NCBI GenBank assembly: GCA_911728455.2
Contig: OU452225.1
Span: forward strand, 8,220,106 to 8,284,105
From: Marthasterias glacialis
Taxonomy: Eukaryota > Echinodermata > Asteroidea > Forcipulatida > Asteriidae
Direction of reading: 5' to 3'
DNA length: 64,000 nucleotides
Position numbers and translations under genes: made by a program. This document shows positions 37,601 through 44,222 of the stretch, in pieces. The notes under the pieces are model-generated. The model was not told where the DNA came from. It did no database searches and was given only the letters and a program-made list of their open reading frames with translations. Numbering within the stretch: the first letter of the stretch is position 1; each line of letters begins with the position of its first letter.

Positions 37601-39277
37601 CAAAGTAGCAAGTTACTGAGGACTACCATCCCATTTATGCATTCGCAGTTTGTGCTGCACAAATTAATAAAAAGCTGACACACATTTTGGGATCGCCTTC
37701 TTCTTTTTTTAAGGCTGAAATACTGAAACATTGGCCAAATTCAATGAAGAGCAGATTTCCGCTATAAATCAGGGATTTCACAGGCATGCCAACACACTTT
37801 TTATTGGACGTAAATGTTCAGATACACTTAACTATTGAACAGTTTTTTTAATGATTTGGTTGATTTTGACTGCAAAATTTGTCTTACACCAAATATTTGA
37901 AATTGTTTTTTTAATGTTGCCTCCTAAATATTTGCAAACTTCTGCTCCTTTTCTCCGCCCTCTTTTAAGTTACCCCCTTTACATTCCCACACCTTTAATA
38001 CTTGGGTATCAGGTTGGCTTCGTGGTGTCTTTCCATGCCTTTCACATCTGTGGACACTGGTTCCAATCCTGCCTCAGACCAGAGCCTTGCATGTGGACTG
38101 GGTTTTCAGTCCCTACTTTGATGGGATCTACCTCAGTTGGTGGTTTTCCTCCCACATCTTCTAAAACTAAAAACTTCCTTCATGATAATCCTCTTCTCTT
38201 CATGAGTATCTACAGGTTACAGTTCAAGGCACTTTTGATTGTTCTATAGGCCTTTTCACTTGACAAATATTCTCAGTGTTGGACACGGGTCTGATCCGGG
38301 TAAGTTTGACTGACCTTTACACACTACAACATTTCAATCCGGCATTGTCCCATGAAGAGCGCTCGATCTGTGTCAAAACCAACCCTGGTCAGGAGGTGGG
38401 TCGGGAGCTCTCGAAAGCCCTAGTGTCGAAAGCCCTAGTGTGAACACTCCGGGGTTCATTTTCGATCCGTGTTGAGTGTGTGGCACCATCCGCAGTAATG
38501 CAGTATGGGAGTTTTCCGCTTTTTTCCATGTCGGACCCTGGCAGTGTGAAACGATCGCACAATACATTGGTCGAAAGTTACACGTGTAACCCACAAGCTA
38601 ATTTTGCGCAGAGCTACTGTGAAAGCAGAGCGGATTTGAATGGTATTGAAATGCTAGCAAGTCAACTCGGAGTTGATCCGTGTACATTTCAACACAGATC
38701 CGACGTTGATAGTGTGAAAAGGCCCTTTGGTTTCATTACCACAAAAAAACAGATATTACAATAAAAATAATAACATAAGATTGAGTAAAATGTACTTACT
38801 TGGTTGAACACATCTTATAGACACAGTCCATCCATACAGGTCCAGCACAACCCAAACTGGTTTACTAATGTCAACCGAACTGTCCGGTATTTCATACTGT
38901 TGCAGATGTTCATTGTTTATAAAGAACTGCACTACTCTCTCCTCCGTGTAGAAAAATGAGAAGAGGTTCTCAGTCTTGGCCTTGTCTTCCGGGAGTGCCT
39001 TGGCCCACGTTCCCGGTAGCTCCGTAAGGTTCGGCAGTAGATACTGGGGTAAGGCACCTGGGTCAATGCTATCTGGATTGCGATTGGTCAAACCCGCTCG
39101 CAGCGCTCCGTTCCAGCAAGTCTCATACTTGCAGAACTCAAAGGAAATTTTCTGACCCGGGGCCAGAGGGCGGTTGCTGTAAACAATCGCATGGCTGAAA
39201 CTGTTGATACGGGTGGCCCTCGTGTCCTCCTCGGTGAGTTCAATATTGCTTCCATGGCAACGAGGATGAAACCGCAT
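1322..39277 (-). CDS. NHR-Roc-COR-death-TIR protein (ROCO family), 20 coding exons
   Basis: Predicted multidomain signalling GTPase of 1272 residues. Exons in transcript order: 39277-38800, 37059-36891, 30031-29901, 24810-24503, 18397-18149, 17181-17083, 15299-15114, 14900-14787, 13212-13069, 11644-11438, 10601-10446, 9902-9794, 9407-9250, 8235-8146, 7441-7186, 6420-6283, 5345-5172, 3304-3126, 2022-1845, 1617-1322. All introns are GT-AG and phases match at every join. Domains: NHR about 1-158, P-loop GQAGAGKT 199-206, switch I near 220-235, WDFTGQ 432-437, G4-like THKN 525-528, COR about 579-850, Cys/His-rich 867-951, death about 968-1055, TIR about 1062-1190, C-terminal CSIL. Family knowledge: Roc-COR proteins are GTP-regulated dimers; death and TIR domains recruit immune adaptors or, for some TIRs, cleave NAD. 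The combined role in innate sensing is inference. The start Met has A at -3 and an in-frame TAA shortly upstream. Confidence 0.88.
1845..2022 (-). CDS. ROCO gene exon 19: TIR domain, second half
   Basis: Residues 1116-1175: AVIVCVTPQYVLSESCNREV, then DLLKKPIIPVMF and GGLALIFSRLIYVD. E1134 in CNREV aligns by eye with the catalytic Glu of SARM1-type TIR NADases. Phase 0 in, phase 1 out. Confidence 0.9.
2023..3125. other. ROCO intron 18
   Basis: No gene. It holds runs of C and A (2575-2660) typical of a decayed short element with TTGCCCCTCCC motifs. Confidence 0.5.
3126..3304 (-). CDS. ROCO gene exon 18: TIR domain, first half
   Basis: Residues 1056-1115: APVVFISYNWSIQEEVCLM, LERAGFPCWMDIGQMGGGD and IYEGVRNAK. 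FISYNW is TIR box 1, and CWMDI..MGGGD covers the BB loop region of invertebrate TIRs with NADase-like features. The donor is AAG|GTACAG, phase 0. Confidence 0.9.
3340..3610 (+). mobile_element. SINE-like repeat in ROCO intron 17
   Basis: Starts with a degenerate tRNA-like head (GCGTTCGCCTCTCACCACCG, then CCTGGTTCATTTCCTGG). The body, TTGTGTGTTGGGTCTCTCC and onward, resembles the related copies at 38010-38240 and 61830-62080. Degenerate. Confidence 0.4.
3899..4030. mobile_element. MITE with GGGCCCAATGTCATGG / CCATGAAATTGGACCC ends
   Basis: Imperfect inverted ends about 30 bp long enclose a 130-bp element. A related piece lies at 20166-20275. Non-autonomous, in ROCO intron 17. Confidence 0.55.
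4574..5125. repeat. GC-rich minisatellite, about 8 units of 55-78 bp
   Basis: Each unit ends in ACTGAAGAGGGTGG and begins GGTGCTGGAGGGGG; eight such ends are seen. It fills ROCO intron 17 right after the exon 17 donor. Read on the minus strand no frame has a stop, so unspliced transcripts would continue exon 17 with a Pro/Ser/Thr-rich tail. Confidence 0.9.
5172..5345 (-). CDS. ROCO gene exon 17: death domain, second half
   Basis: Residues 998-1055: GYKKAKIQKFQDELNPALIL, then ILDWIQNSGNTALSLEMMV and LEQMQREDVIDVIQK. Two in-phase donors exist: G|GTCAGT (exon end 5172, preferred by consensus) and G|GTCAAG (exon end 5178). They differ by two residues (GQ). The exon abuts a minisatellite on its 3' side. 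Confidence 0.86.
6038..6229. mobile_element. MITE, GGGCCC / GGGCCC inverted ends
   Basis: Inverted termini GGGCCCCATTTTCATAGAGCT and AGCTCTATGAAATTGGGCCC-type, with internal CTAAGCAAAAATGAGCAGG and CTGGTAACC blocks. Same family as 29336-29529 and the decayed copy at 26756-26921. Lies in ROCO intron 16. Confidence 0.7.
6283..6420 (-). CDS. ROCO gene exon 16: death domain, first half
   Basis: Residues 952-997: ENIPGWIKAAAKLL, then GCEGADWLALATKL. The DWLALA.KLG core is a classic death-domain helix pattern, with the Gly completed by exon 17. Phase 1 at both ends. Confidence 0.85.
6625..6800. repeat. Dispersed repeat shared with 51660-51960
   Basis: The blocks CCATTTTGGGAGTCAAATTG and AACCAAGATAATTGTGATGA recur at 51670-51930, where a MITE interrupts the repeat. 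Located in ROCO intron 15. Confidence 0.55.
6886..7085. repeat. Local tandem duplication, about 110 bp
   Basis: GGGCTTGCAATAAACTACAAG and GGCTTGCAATGAACTACAAG-type blocks, followed each time by TATCCTTG(T/C)GTACAG. Two diverged copies inside ROCO intron 15. Confidence 0.6.
7186..7441 (-). CDS. ROCO gene exon 15: Cys/His-rich module
   Basis: Residues 867-951. After a helix (VRNFLDSALSDLRAVW) comes a cluster CPCSKQCALHGTEGCDRPMC, then HFLNLDECL and FVMCEHRQVKT, and FRKWFP. The spaced Cys and His residues suggest a metal-binding fold between COR and the death domain. The fold itself is not recognised. Confidence 0.85.
7475..7681 (-). mobile_element. tRNA-derived SINE
   Basis: A 72-nt tRNA-like head (7610-7681) folds into a fully paired 7-bp acceptor stem, D arm GCTC/GAGC and T arm ACAGG/CCTGT. 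It has an A box (TAGCTCAGTTGG) and B box (GGTTCAAATCC). The anticodon stem does not pair and there is no terminator run right after the head. A body of about 130 bp follows with ATTTTTCTTTGCACACCCC. This fits a SINE, not a working tRNA. Confidence 0.75.
8146..8235 (-). CDS. ROCO gene exon 14: Ser/Lys-rich linker
   Basis: Residues 837-866, VTVMKADRSEDRGSRKMSS and onward. No motif was recognised. Supported by consensus splice sites (GCAG|GTGACT and AAG|GTCAGT) and frame continuity. Confidence 0.75.
8595..8700. repeat. Clustered AACTCATT hairpins
   Basis: Contains AACTCATTCTGAATGAGTT and AACTCATTCAGAATGAGT palindromes plus three further ACTCATT copies. A truncated copy of dispersed repeat A follows directly. 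Confidence 0.6.
8695..8812 (-). repeat. Partial copy of dispersed repeat A
   Basis: On the minus strand it matches the start of repeat A, with blocks ACACGCAAATGTTTCCC and GCCATTATGTAAATTCGGACC. Only the first 120 bp are present. Confidence 0.6.
9250..9407 (-). CDS. ROCO gene exon 13: COR C-terminal half
   Basis: Residues 784-836: VGLFHRLVVHATRWSQEHG, then TRFFVDEHHDFVLEMAPVRF. It completes the GFLP.GLF.RL motif begun in exon 12. Confidence 0.87.
9794..9902 (-). CDS. ROCO gene exon 12: COR domain, YYVPS segment
   Basis: Residues 748-784: LYYVPSCLKEIPN and VIFYITFGGFLP. The F.GFLP..LF motif of COR continues into exon 13. Phase 1 donor CCAG|GTAAAA. Confidence 0.87.
10446..10601 (-). CDS. ROCO gene exon 11: COR domain
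   Basis: Residues 696-747: FAASWKRLQEQGILEDKLVD, then LIGLMEKFDLLC. COR proteins carry a similar W..L...GIL...L and LM.KFDL.C pattern. Phase 0 at both ends. Confidence 0.87.
11438..11644 (-). CDS. ROCO gene exon 10: COR domain
   Basis: Residues 627-695. It contains MLQFYHDLGVLIYNPEPGAL and IILRPQWLVDVFKKIMIVRQ, the best conserved COR signatures (HDLG.L.Y and L.PQWL.D.F). Confidence 0.9.
12470..12660. repeat. Pyrimidine-rich degenerate minisatellite
   Basis: Repeated GTTCCTTTTTCTC-like units. The Lys/Arg/Glu-rich open frame opposite it is a low-complexity by-product. Confidence 0.7.
12754..12905. mobile_element. MITE with CTAAAGCCGTGTCTG / CAGACACAGCCTTAG ends
   Basis: Inverted ends enclose the complementary halves CAGCTGCGGCTGCGGCT and AGCCGCAGCTGTAGCC, making a 150-bp fold-back. 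Confidence 0.7.
13069..13212 (-). CDS. ROCO gene exon 9: start of COR domain
   Basis: Residues 579-626: VVKLRECIELVARKESYMGE and PLKWLRF...VKKGTNYLSYEK. This matches the Roc-COR linker and first COR helices, including the typical IPLxWLRFE-like segment. Confidence 0.87.
13213..14786. other. ROCO intron 8
   Basis: No gene. The 14380-14580 part shares GGGCAAGG, AGGAGCACCAAGGC and GGCAACAGAGG blocks with the CAGGCCTG-ended element at 39827-40001, as a decayed relative. Confidence 0.5.
14787..14900 (-). CDS. ROCO gene exon 8: Roc C-terminal part
   Basis: Residues 541-578: IADKFRVIRTCIQGKPYQSH then FAIENCSEEADEG. It links the G4 motif to the COR start. Phase 0 on both sides; the donor GGG|GTATGC is weaker than its neighbours. 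Confidence 0.8.
15114..15299 (-). CDS. ROCO gene exon 7: Roc G4 region with THKN
   Basis: Residues 479-540. It includes IDFWLRSIHAHTAKN and PPIFIVGTHKNSLGADP. In relatives the guanine-specificity motif reads THKD or THxD; here the Asp position is Asn (AAT). Phase 0 at both ends. The acceptor follows a run of 12 T. Confidence 0.87.
15300..17082. other. ROCO intron 6
   Basis: No gene. The 16275-16562 segment is a copy of dispersed repeat B. Confidence 0.55.
16275..16562 (+). repeat. Dispersed repeat B, copy 1
   Basis: Shares AATGATTCACATAAA, AAATTGTGTGGTTTTTGT, TTTGACTCCACAAAA and GTAGGTGTTTTA blocks in the same order and orientation with 39545-40036. No coding capacity was recognised. Confidence 0.7.
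17083..17181 (-). CDS. ROCO gene exon 6: Roc core strand
   Basis: Residues 446-478, VYLSSRAIYLLTFDLSKDLE, the hydrophobic strand that follows switch II in invertebrate ROCO proteins. It is too short to be found as a free-standing gene and is supported by frame continuity and splice sites on both sides. Confidence 0.85.
18149..18397 (-). CDS. ROCO gene exon 5: charged helix and Roc G3 motif WDFTGQ
   Basis: Residues 363-445. A charged, probably helical stretch (LDKAVAERVASLVDEYLKK) ends in LSIWDFTGQSMYYTLHQ. This carries the DxxGQ switch II signature of Roc proteins (D433, G436). Both boundaries are phase 0. Confidence 0.88.
18604..18740 (-). repeat. Isolated inverted unit of the 115-bp repeat
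   Basis: On the minus strand it reads GTGAATGCATCGACACAGTA, TCAACCCTCCCACTGTCTGA and CCATTCAAT. These are the same blocks as the tandem array at 45001-45400, in opposite orientation and 26 kb away. Confidence 0.7.
18800..19300 (+). repeat. Intronic duplication, copy 1 (partner 36400-36860)
   Basis: Collinear blocks with the partner: AATCCAGTGTTA, GTTACAATACAT, CAGAAAATGCTTGCC and TTACTGCTTTGCATGT. Same orientation in two introns of one gene. Confidence 0.7.
20040..20166. mobile_element. MITE with GGTGGATTTCACAAA / TTTGTGAGATCCACACC ends
   Basis: A 127-bp fold-back with internal TTAGGAC and GTCCTAA blocks repeated in both orientations. Confidence 0.75.
24503..24810 (-). CDS. ROCO gene exon 4: acidic/charged insert inside Roc
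   Basis: Residues 260-362. It starts DESTETEEEYAKTIALNIAHEFL and then becomes a low-complexity Glu/Lys/Asp-rich stretch. This exon lies between switch I and the G3 motif, so it is an insertion in the G domain, probably a disordered or helical charged loop. The donor GAG|GTAGGT is phase 0. Confidence 0.82.
25038..25473 (+). repeat. Dispersed repeat A, copy 1
   Basis: About 435 bp, shared with 40056-40481 and 58088-58500 in the same orientation. Landmarks are CGCCATTATGTAATTTCGGA, CCTTTGTCCTTTTGTTCC, TTCCACCATTGTTCATTC and GCTCAATGGAGGTAAGTCAG. No long open frame. No target duplication was made out. Confidence 0.75.
26756..26921. mobile_element. Decayed MITE (GGGCCCAATTTCAT family)
   Basis: Keeps CTAAGCAAAAATTAGCAGGG, AACCAGTCAC and CTGGTAACCAGTTTCTGC from the family core; the termini are eroded. 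Confidence 0.5.
27180..27540. repeat. Tandem duplication, unit about 180 bp
   Basis: Two adjacent copies each with CCTCGACAGCTT, GGATACTAGATTTTTT, CAGAGGCAGAGAGCTAC, GTGTAAATTGTATTCTAAAC and AAGTTTTGTGTTTTGT. Confidence 0.85.
29336..29529. mobile_element. MITE, GGGCCCAATTTCATAAAG ends
   Basis: 194 bp. Both ends are GGGCCCAATTTCATAAAG in inverted orientation, with internal GCTAAGCAAAGAAATTTGCT. The best preserved copy of the family, in ROCO intron 3. Confidence 0.85.
29901..30031 (-). CDS. ROCO gene exon 3: Roc switch I region
   Basis: Residues 216-260. It contains ETSTSGIDATHLCHIL, matching the Roc pattern ST.GID that supplies the switch I threonine. Phase 2 in, phase 1 out (TATG|GTGAGT). 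Confidence 0.85.
32600..32740 (+). repeat. Dispersed repeat, inverted relative to 34615-34720
   Basis: GAAAATTTGGGCTCAATCCG, TGACTCAGGAGAAAAT-like and AAAAACCATGCACA blocks recur as reverse complement at 34615-34720. Confidence 0.65.
32990..33470. mobile_element. Long imperfect palindrome (fold-back element)
   Basis: The outer arms share ACAGTCCTTAGGAA / TTCTTAAGGACTCC and CTCTAAC.TCA blocks. The inner arms share GGGTCTGTACGTT / AACGTACAGACCC. About 480 bp, with a related single arm at 14980-15070. Confidence 0.6.
34615..34720 (-). repeat. Dispersed repeat, inverted relative to 32600-32740
   Basis: Reverse complement of the blocks listed for 32600-32740, including GACGGATTGAGCCCAAATTT. Confidence 0.65.
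35917..36369. mobile_element. TIR element, GCATATATGTGACC...GGTCACACATATGC
   Basis: 453 bp with inverted ends of about 40 bp that share GTGACC.GCTCTGCAGAAA. The AT-rich interior has no open frame, so it is a non-autonomous DNA element in ROCO intron 2. Confidence 0.8.
36400..36860 (+). repeat. Intronic duplication, copy 2 (partner 18800-19300)
   Basis: Same collinear blocks as the partner copy. This copy starts about 30 bp from ROCO exon 2 on its 3' side. Confidence 0.7.
36891..37059 (-). CDS. ROCO gene exon 2: Roc P-loop
   Basis: Residues 160-216. After a short linker comes RLMIIGQAGAGKTSLKKNLLG, a Walker A motif (G199 to T206) typical of Roc GTPases. The acceptor follows a long pyrimidine run (T-rich then GTAG). 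The donor CAAAG|GTAGGC leaves phase 2. Confidence 0.88.
38010..38240 (+). mobile_element. SINE-like repeat
   Basis: B-box-like TGGTTCCAATCCTGCCTCAG followed by GCATGTGGACTGGGTTTTCA and AGTCCCTAC. The opposite-strand copy at 61830-62080 has GGTTGGAATCCTGCCTCAGA and GCATGTGGATTGGGTTTACA. Confidence 0.6.
38249..38724. mobile_element. TIR element, GGCCTTTTCACT...AGTGTGAAAAGGCC
   Basis: 476 bp, bounded by inverted GGCCTTTTCAC ends with further inverted GATCCG and GTGTTG blocks inside. No coding frame. A fragment of a similar end occurs at 62560-62575. Confidence 0.7.
38800..39277 (-). CDS. ROCO gene exon 1: NHR (neuralized) domain
   Basis: Residues 1-159. The sequence opens MRFHPRCHGSNIELTEED and contains TRATRINSFSHAIVYS, then WNGALRAGLTNRNP and KPVWVVLDLYGW, the layout of a neuralized homology repeat. 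NHR domains bind protein or lipid partners in Neuralized ubiquitin ligases. The donor AA|GTAAGT leaves phase 1. The domain starts right at the initiator Met, so no N-terminal extension is predicted unless an upstream coding exon was missed. Confidence 0.88.
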
Positions 39278-39485
39278 CTTTGCTGGTACTGTGACGGGAT
39301 GCCCTTCTTGGCATCCGAGTTATACGTGCGAGCCGCATAAAACAATGACGACATCCGCCGACTCAAATCACATTTTGTCCACTGATTCAGGCAGGTTATT
39401 GTTTCCTTTTTTTCACCAAGTTTATTGAAACGCTGTGAAGTTTTCCCATTTGATTTTGAGCATCATTTCCTTAAATATCTTTAGC
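39278..39485 (-). other. Probable 5' UTR part of ROCO exon 1
   Basis: On the minus strand, a TTTTCTCTTTTGCAG-type acceptor lies just above 39485. The stretch to the start codon has stops in the coding frame. A separate upstream non-coding exon is therefore likely. Confidence 0.4.
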
Positions 39486-39544
39486 CTGCAAAAGAGAAAA
39501 TAAAAATCATTAAAAGCTTCATTGGTAATGGTAAGTACCAACAT

Positions 39545-40036
39545 TAAAGGGACATGCTGCCTTCAGTTTGGGTGCTTTGGGACTAAAAAAAAAGCATTTG
39601 TCATGGAATGAATATGGTTGGAAAGATATTTCAAAAGTAGAATATATTAATGATTCACATAAACATCTTTTGAAATTGTGTGGTTTTTGTCCACCATTTT
39701 GTAGAATAAAATGTTTGACTCCACAAAATGGCGGACCGTAAGTTTCTATCATACAGAGTGTGGTTCTGCTGGTTTTATTTCCAGAGGCAAAATGTATATT
39801 TTTGAATCACTACTCACTAATTACAGCAGGCCTGTATGCTTCGTTCTTGAAAGGGCAAGGGCACCAAGGCATTTTCTTCACGGTAAAGGGCACAAATGAG
39901 GAAATTGCAAATTTCTACTGGAACATTTCAAGGGCACCAAGGCAATGACCAGGGGCAACGGAGGCAATTGCCTCCGTTGCCTCCGTGAAGTGTCAGGCCT
40001 GTTACAGCACATTGTAGGTGTTTTAGTGCATGAAAA
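39545..40036 (+). repeat. Dispersed repeat B, copy 2 (interrupted)
   Basis: Collinear with 16275-16562 but split by the 175-bp insert at 39827-40001. Confidence 0.7.
39827..40001. mobile_element. Short element with CAGGCCTG ends nested in repeat B
   Basis: Both ends read CAGGCCTG and are flanked by a 6-bp direct repeat TTACAG (39821-39826 and 40002-40007), which marks the insertion. The interior has GGGCACCAAGGCA and GGAGGCAATTGCCTCC. Relatives lie near 14380-14580, 40475-40625 and 61120-61270. Confidence 0.8.
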
Positions 40037-40055
40037 ACTCTTGACCAGTAGCTGC

Positions 40056-40481
40056 CGGATACCATATCAATTCAAATAATTTTCTGAGCCAGCAAACGGG
40101 TGACGTTAAAACACGCCATTGTGTAAAATCATAATACTGGAACAAAGCTCGCCCGGACATTCCACTACTGAGTGTGCACAGGCCACCCACACGCCATCTG
40201 CCACTTTGCTTCACCCACACAGAGACAAAAAATTGTCTTGAATATGTCGCCGTTTTCTAGTTATAGAGCAGTGGTTTTTGTGTAATCCCTGATTCCAGAC
40301 CTTTGTCCTTTTGTCCCAAGTAGAGGATTACGAGACATCGAGAGGGTTCCACCATTGTTTATTTATTGTATATTGCCTCAATGGAGGTAAGTTAGAGTGA
40401 ACCGGGAATCCAGCAGTGGTTCCAGGTTTAGTACCGATTCTATGCCATTGGTAACGGCTGATGTTTTGCAAACTATGGCTC
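40056..40481 (+). repeat. Dispersed repeat A, copy 2
   Basis: Same landmarks as the 25038 copy. Its splice-like module is altered (TATATTGCCTCAATGGAG before GTAAGT). Confidence 0.7.
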
Positions 40482-40956
40482 TTGAAGGGACACAGCAATT
40501 TCCTCTGGTAAGGGGCACTTCTATGAGGAAAATCTAAATTTGTATTGGAATTTTGAAAAGGGCAACACAGCAAGAGCACAGCACACAATGGTAATTTCTG
40601 TGGGTATTGTGGGTTAATTTCAAGCCTTAAATTTAAATTTAAATTAAATGCTGTAGCATCGCATGAAGTGAGAAAAACTCAATTCTAGAGAAGGTGAGAA
40701 AAACTAAATGCTTTAGTTAAGAAAAACTTAATACTGCAGTAGGCCTGTTGAGTAACAAAAACTCAATGAGTACATTATCATGTAAGACATGTAAGAAAAA
40801 CACAGTACTGTAGTAATATACGTACATGTAGTACATAAACATGTGAGAACTCAATACTGCAGTATGTAATGTAATGTTAGAATAACTCAACGCGGCAGTT
40901 AGGGAAAATCATTACAGTAGTTAGTTTAATACACAGAGGCAATGCAGGCAATTGCC

Positions 40957-41081
40957 TTTGCGTCCCTAGTCATCGCCTTTGTGCCCCTGGTCATGCCTTT
41001 GTGCCCCTGGTCATTGCCTTCATGCCCATGGTCACTGCATTCATGCCACTGGCCATTGTCTTCGTGCCCTTGGTCATTGCC
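40957..41081. repeat. 21-bp tandem array, 6 units
   Basis: Units follow TTTGTGCCCCTGGTCATTGC plus C, one of them 20 bp. It seems expanded from the GTGCCC...CATTGCC part of the CAGGCCTG-type elements. Confidence 0.85.
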
Positions 41082-42887
41082 TTTTACATTTCTCTCCATA
41101 ACACATGCACTATATCAGGCCTACATGTATGTACGAAGAAAAACTTGACACATCCCTAAGGGTGTTATGAATGAGCTAATTATAGCATATTTTCATGGTT
41201 AAACTGTCAACTGACAGAATTTAATAAATCCTGAAAAACACCTCAAGCTGCAGTCCATGTGAGAAATATTGCTTTTTGTCGTCTTTCCACCTGCTGGCTA
41301 CAATAACCACAGTTATCGGAACAATACTTTGTCAGACCTGAAGCACCAGGACTGCTTTGTGGAAGATATTTGCATTGTACATTGTACAGGTAATACAAAC
41401 TTGCCATAAATTGGCTTGAATAAAACTAGCTCTGGCCAACCTCACACTTTCTTCCCGGTAATAATTTTAAAAAGAAACACTAAAAGTAAAGAAATAAAGA
41501 CCAGGTTATTATTGAGAGAGAAAAAAAGTTTCAATCTGAAAGCCCAAAATAAAGTATAATTTATGCAAGGGCATCATAGTGCTTCAAATTTAGAATTCGA
41601 TAAAAGCAAGCTACGTAAAAAAAAAAAGTAAGCCACAATACAATTTACAGATCGTACAAAAGTTTAAAAAGGAAAAATAAAAATATGTGACTGAGGCAAG
41701 AGGTTACCAGCACACCCTTGGCCAAAAGATCCGTAGCATCTGGCCGATAAAGTAATCATTGATCCTGTTGATTATACCAACTCTATAAACTCTCCAGTCC
41801 AGAGAAATGTTTTAAACTGTCCAAGTAAAAAAAAAAGGGTATTGAAGACCCTAAAGGTAGCTTTGTTATTGCAGCAATAGAAAGAAGCCTGAAATAAACG
41901 TGTTTACAACCGAATATCTATGTCAGTGTTTAACACCTCATTACCGTTTATGTTTGTGACTTTAGAATTAATATTACTGAATGAAAGAATGAATGAAATA
42001 AAACTGCATTCTCTTAATACAGATTGTCAATCAGTTACTTCAAATTAAATTTTCATACAAAATAGTTTTAAAAAATAATTCTGACTTTTGCACATTCTTT
42101 ACCACCACACAAATTTTGTGTGGCGGCGGCAAGAGTAAATGTTTACATTACATGGATCATTTAAATAAAGTCTTACAAAATGGTCCGGAAAATGTGCCAA
42201 ACTCGAAATCCACTTTTCCAACTATGACCAAAACAGAATCTTACATGTATCTACCAAGTAAGATTGTGTTTTTGGTCATAATACGAGTGAAAAGCTGTGG
42301 TCGGGTTCGACATATTTTCATTTGTTTACTTTATACTTATTAATATTAATAATAAGTACAATTCTTTTTATTAAGTATAGAAATGAAAAGATACAAAATA
42401 AATTCAGATATTATTTTTTAATTATCTGATTATAGAATGATGGAAACGATACCATCTTCAAATCAAAGATAATCATTATATCTGATTATCTTAAGTTCTA
42501 TTTTAATTTATTTGATGTTTTGACAAAATGAATTGACTAACAAGTGGTCAACTTGAAACGGCGCCTCTCTGTTGAACTTGAACAATTCCATTCGTTAAAA
42601 AAACAATAACAATATATAAAACTGTGACTTATTTTTAACTTGTCCGTAAACTGGACAAAAATGGCAATACAAATCTCAACGCAACTAACCAGCTTTCCCG
42701 TGCAAACAAATCAAGAACGGCTTTCAAATTCAACAAATGACAACCTGTATGTTCAAATAAATAAAACAATATCACGGAGAAGATATATATACCAGGTTGT
42801 ACTTACATGTCAAGGTCGCTTTACACAGAAACAAATGACAGTTTTTACAAAGAGACAGTCCGGCAAAATAGAACCCCTTCAACGCAC

Positions 42888-43160
42888 CTCGCTTTCTCTC
42901 TCTCTGGATCGAGTGTTGTGAGTAAGAGAGTACCGTTATCTCTCAGCAATCTACGGCGTGCAGTAGCTCTAGCTGGGCGCCCACACTCCGCGGTGTTAGC
43001 TTAACTGCGCCTAGGTGATTGAATTGTATTGCCACTGGTACGACGTCTCAGTGCCGAGGTGTGAAGGCACTTGGTTAGGTTACCATCGGAAATCGATTAC
43101 CCTTCTCTTGCTGCAGTGGAGTACGAGTGCGCAGCGCGCTCGGCGGGGGGTGGGGTGGTG
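42888..43160 (-). promoter_or_regulatory. Candidate ROCO promoter / first non-coding exon
   Basis: This is the most GC-rich, least repetitive stretch upstream of the ROCO gene. On the minus strand it ends in a donor-like GCGAG|GTGCGT at 42888, which could splice to the acceptor above 39485. No TATA box was recognised. Position and splice pairing are inference only. Confidence 0.25.
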
Positions 43161-43185
43161 GGGTGGTGGGGTGGTGGGGGGGGGA
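43141..43185. repeat. GGGGTGGT simple repeat
   Basis: Repeated GGGGTGGT units upstream of the candidate ROCO promoter. Confidence 0.8.
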
Positions 43186-43239
43186 AGGCAGTGTTGTAAC
43201 GCAATGTTTTCCTCAAGTCAACACCACTACACAAAGAAA

Positions 43240-43740
43240 GGGGCAAATGGAGTGGGAAAGGGCCTAATGGAGAGGGACATTGGAAAGAAAATAAATATGG
43301 TATGGGTTTAGTAAGATTGTGGTATGGGGGTTGTGTTGATGGGTGTGAAGTGAGGTGTAGTTTTAACAGGTGGGAATCTAATTTAAAGATGGAGATGGGA
43401 AAAGGAGGGGAAATAATCCTGTGGAGGGGAGAGGGACATGGAGTAGGAATTAAAGATGGTAGGAATTCAGAACGATCGTGGGTTGGGGTTGTGTTGATGG
43501 GTGTGAGGTGAGGTGTAGTTTTAATAACTAATTTGGAGATGTTTGGGGGGGGGGGGGTGGCACACTCTGAGCAGTTAGGTTGGGGAAGGTGAATAATTCC
43601 AGGGGAGAGGGAAATGGGGAAGCAATTGAAGATTGTAGGGATTTAGTTAGGTTGTACCTGGGTGGATGTTGTGAGCATGGGTATGAGGTCAGGTGTAGTT
43701 TTAAATTTGAAGATGAACAGGGGAGCGCAAGGTCAGTTTG
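43240..43740. repeat. G-rich minisatellite, about 3 units of 155-190 bp
   Basis: Each unit carries GTTGTGTTGATGGGTGTGA, GAGGTGTAGTTTTAA and GGGGAGAGGGA-like blocks, progressively diverged. Confidence 0.8.
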
Positions 43741-44222
43741 GTTAGCATAGGTTAGTTTTAGAAATAATAATTGGTATTCTCCTTATAAACGATATCAATT
43801 GTCTTGCACAGGTCCCCTTGAATCCCAATAAACAAACCCTTCGTATGTACTTTACAACTCTTACAAATAACAAAAGAAAGACAAACAATTAAATTCAGTA
43901 AATTATTTATTTGATTATTGTAACACTCTACAATGTTCAATTCAATACAAACGACAAAATGACTCTTGCATAAAAGTCGAACTTATCTAATTTTATCATT
44001 TGATACAATCAAGAGGTGGCTTGGTTTGGGAATTTTTGTTTGTTCTTTGCTACCTTACTCTAAAATTACTGCCAACAAAACTTTGAGGGGAATATTCATC
44101 AGTTCAAAAAAAAGTAATTGGTAGAAGTGGGCCTGGTGGATTTTTGTTTATGTCCAATATTCCATTTTAACAACCTATTGATTTTCCTTGTGATTCCCTC
44201 ACATACTTCATCAGATTTCAAC

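Larger units (their letters stand above)
37060..38799. other. ROCO intron 1
   Basis: Contains a SINE-like repeat (38010-38240) and a TIR element (38249-38724) next to each other. No gene. Confidence 0.6.

Noticed and set aside
37851-38249. 132-codon plus-strand open frame
   Set aside because: Most of it is the SINE-like repeat whose opposite-strand copy lies at 61830-62080.
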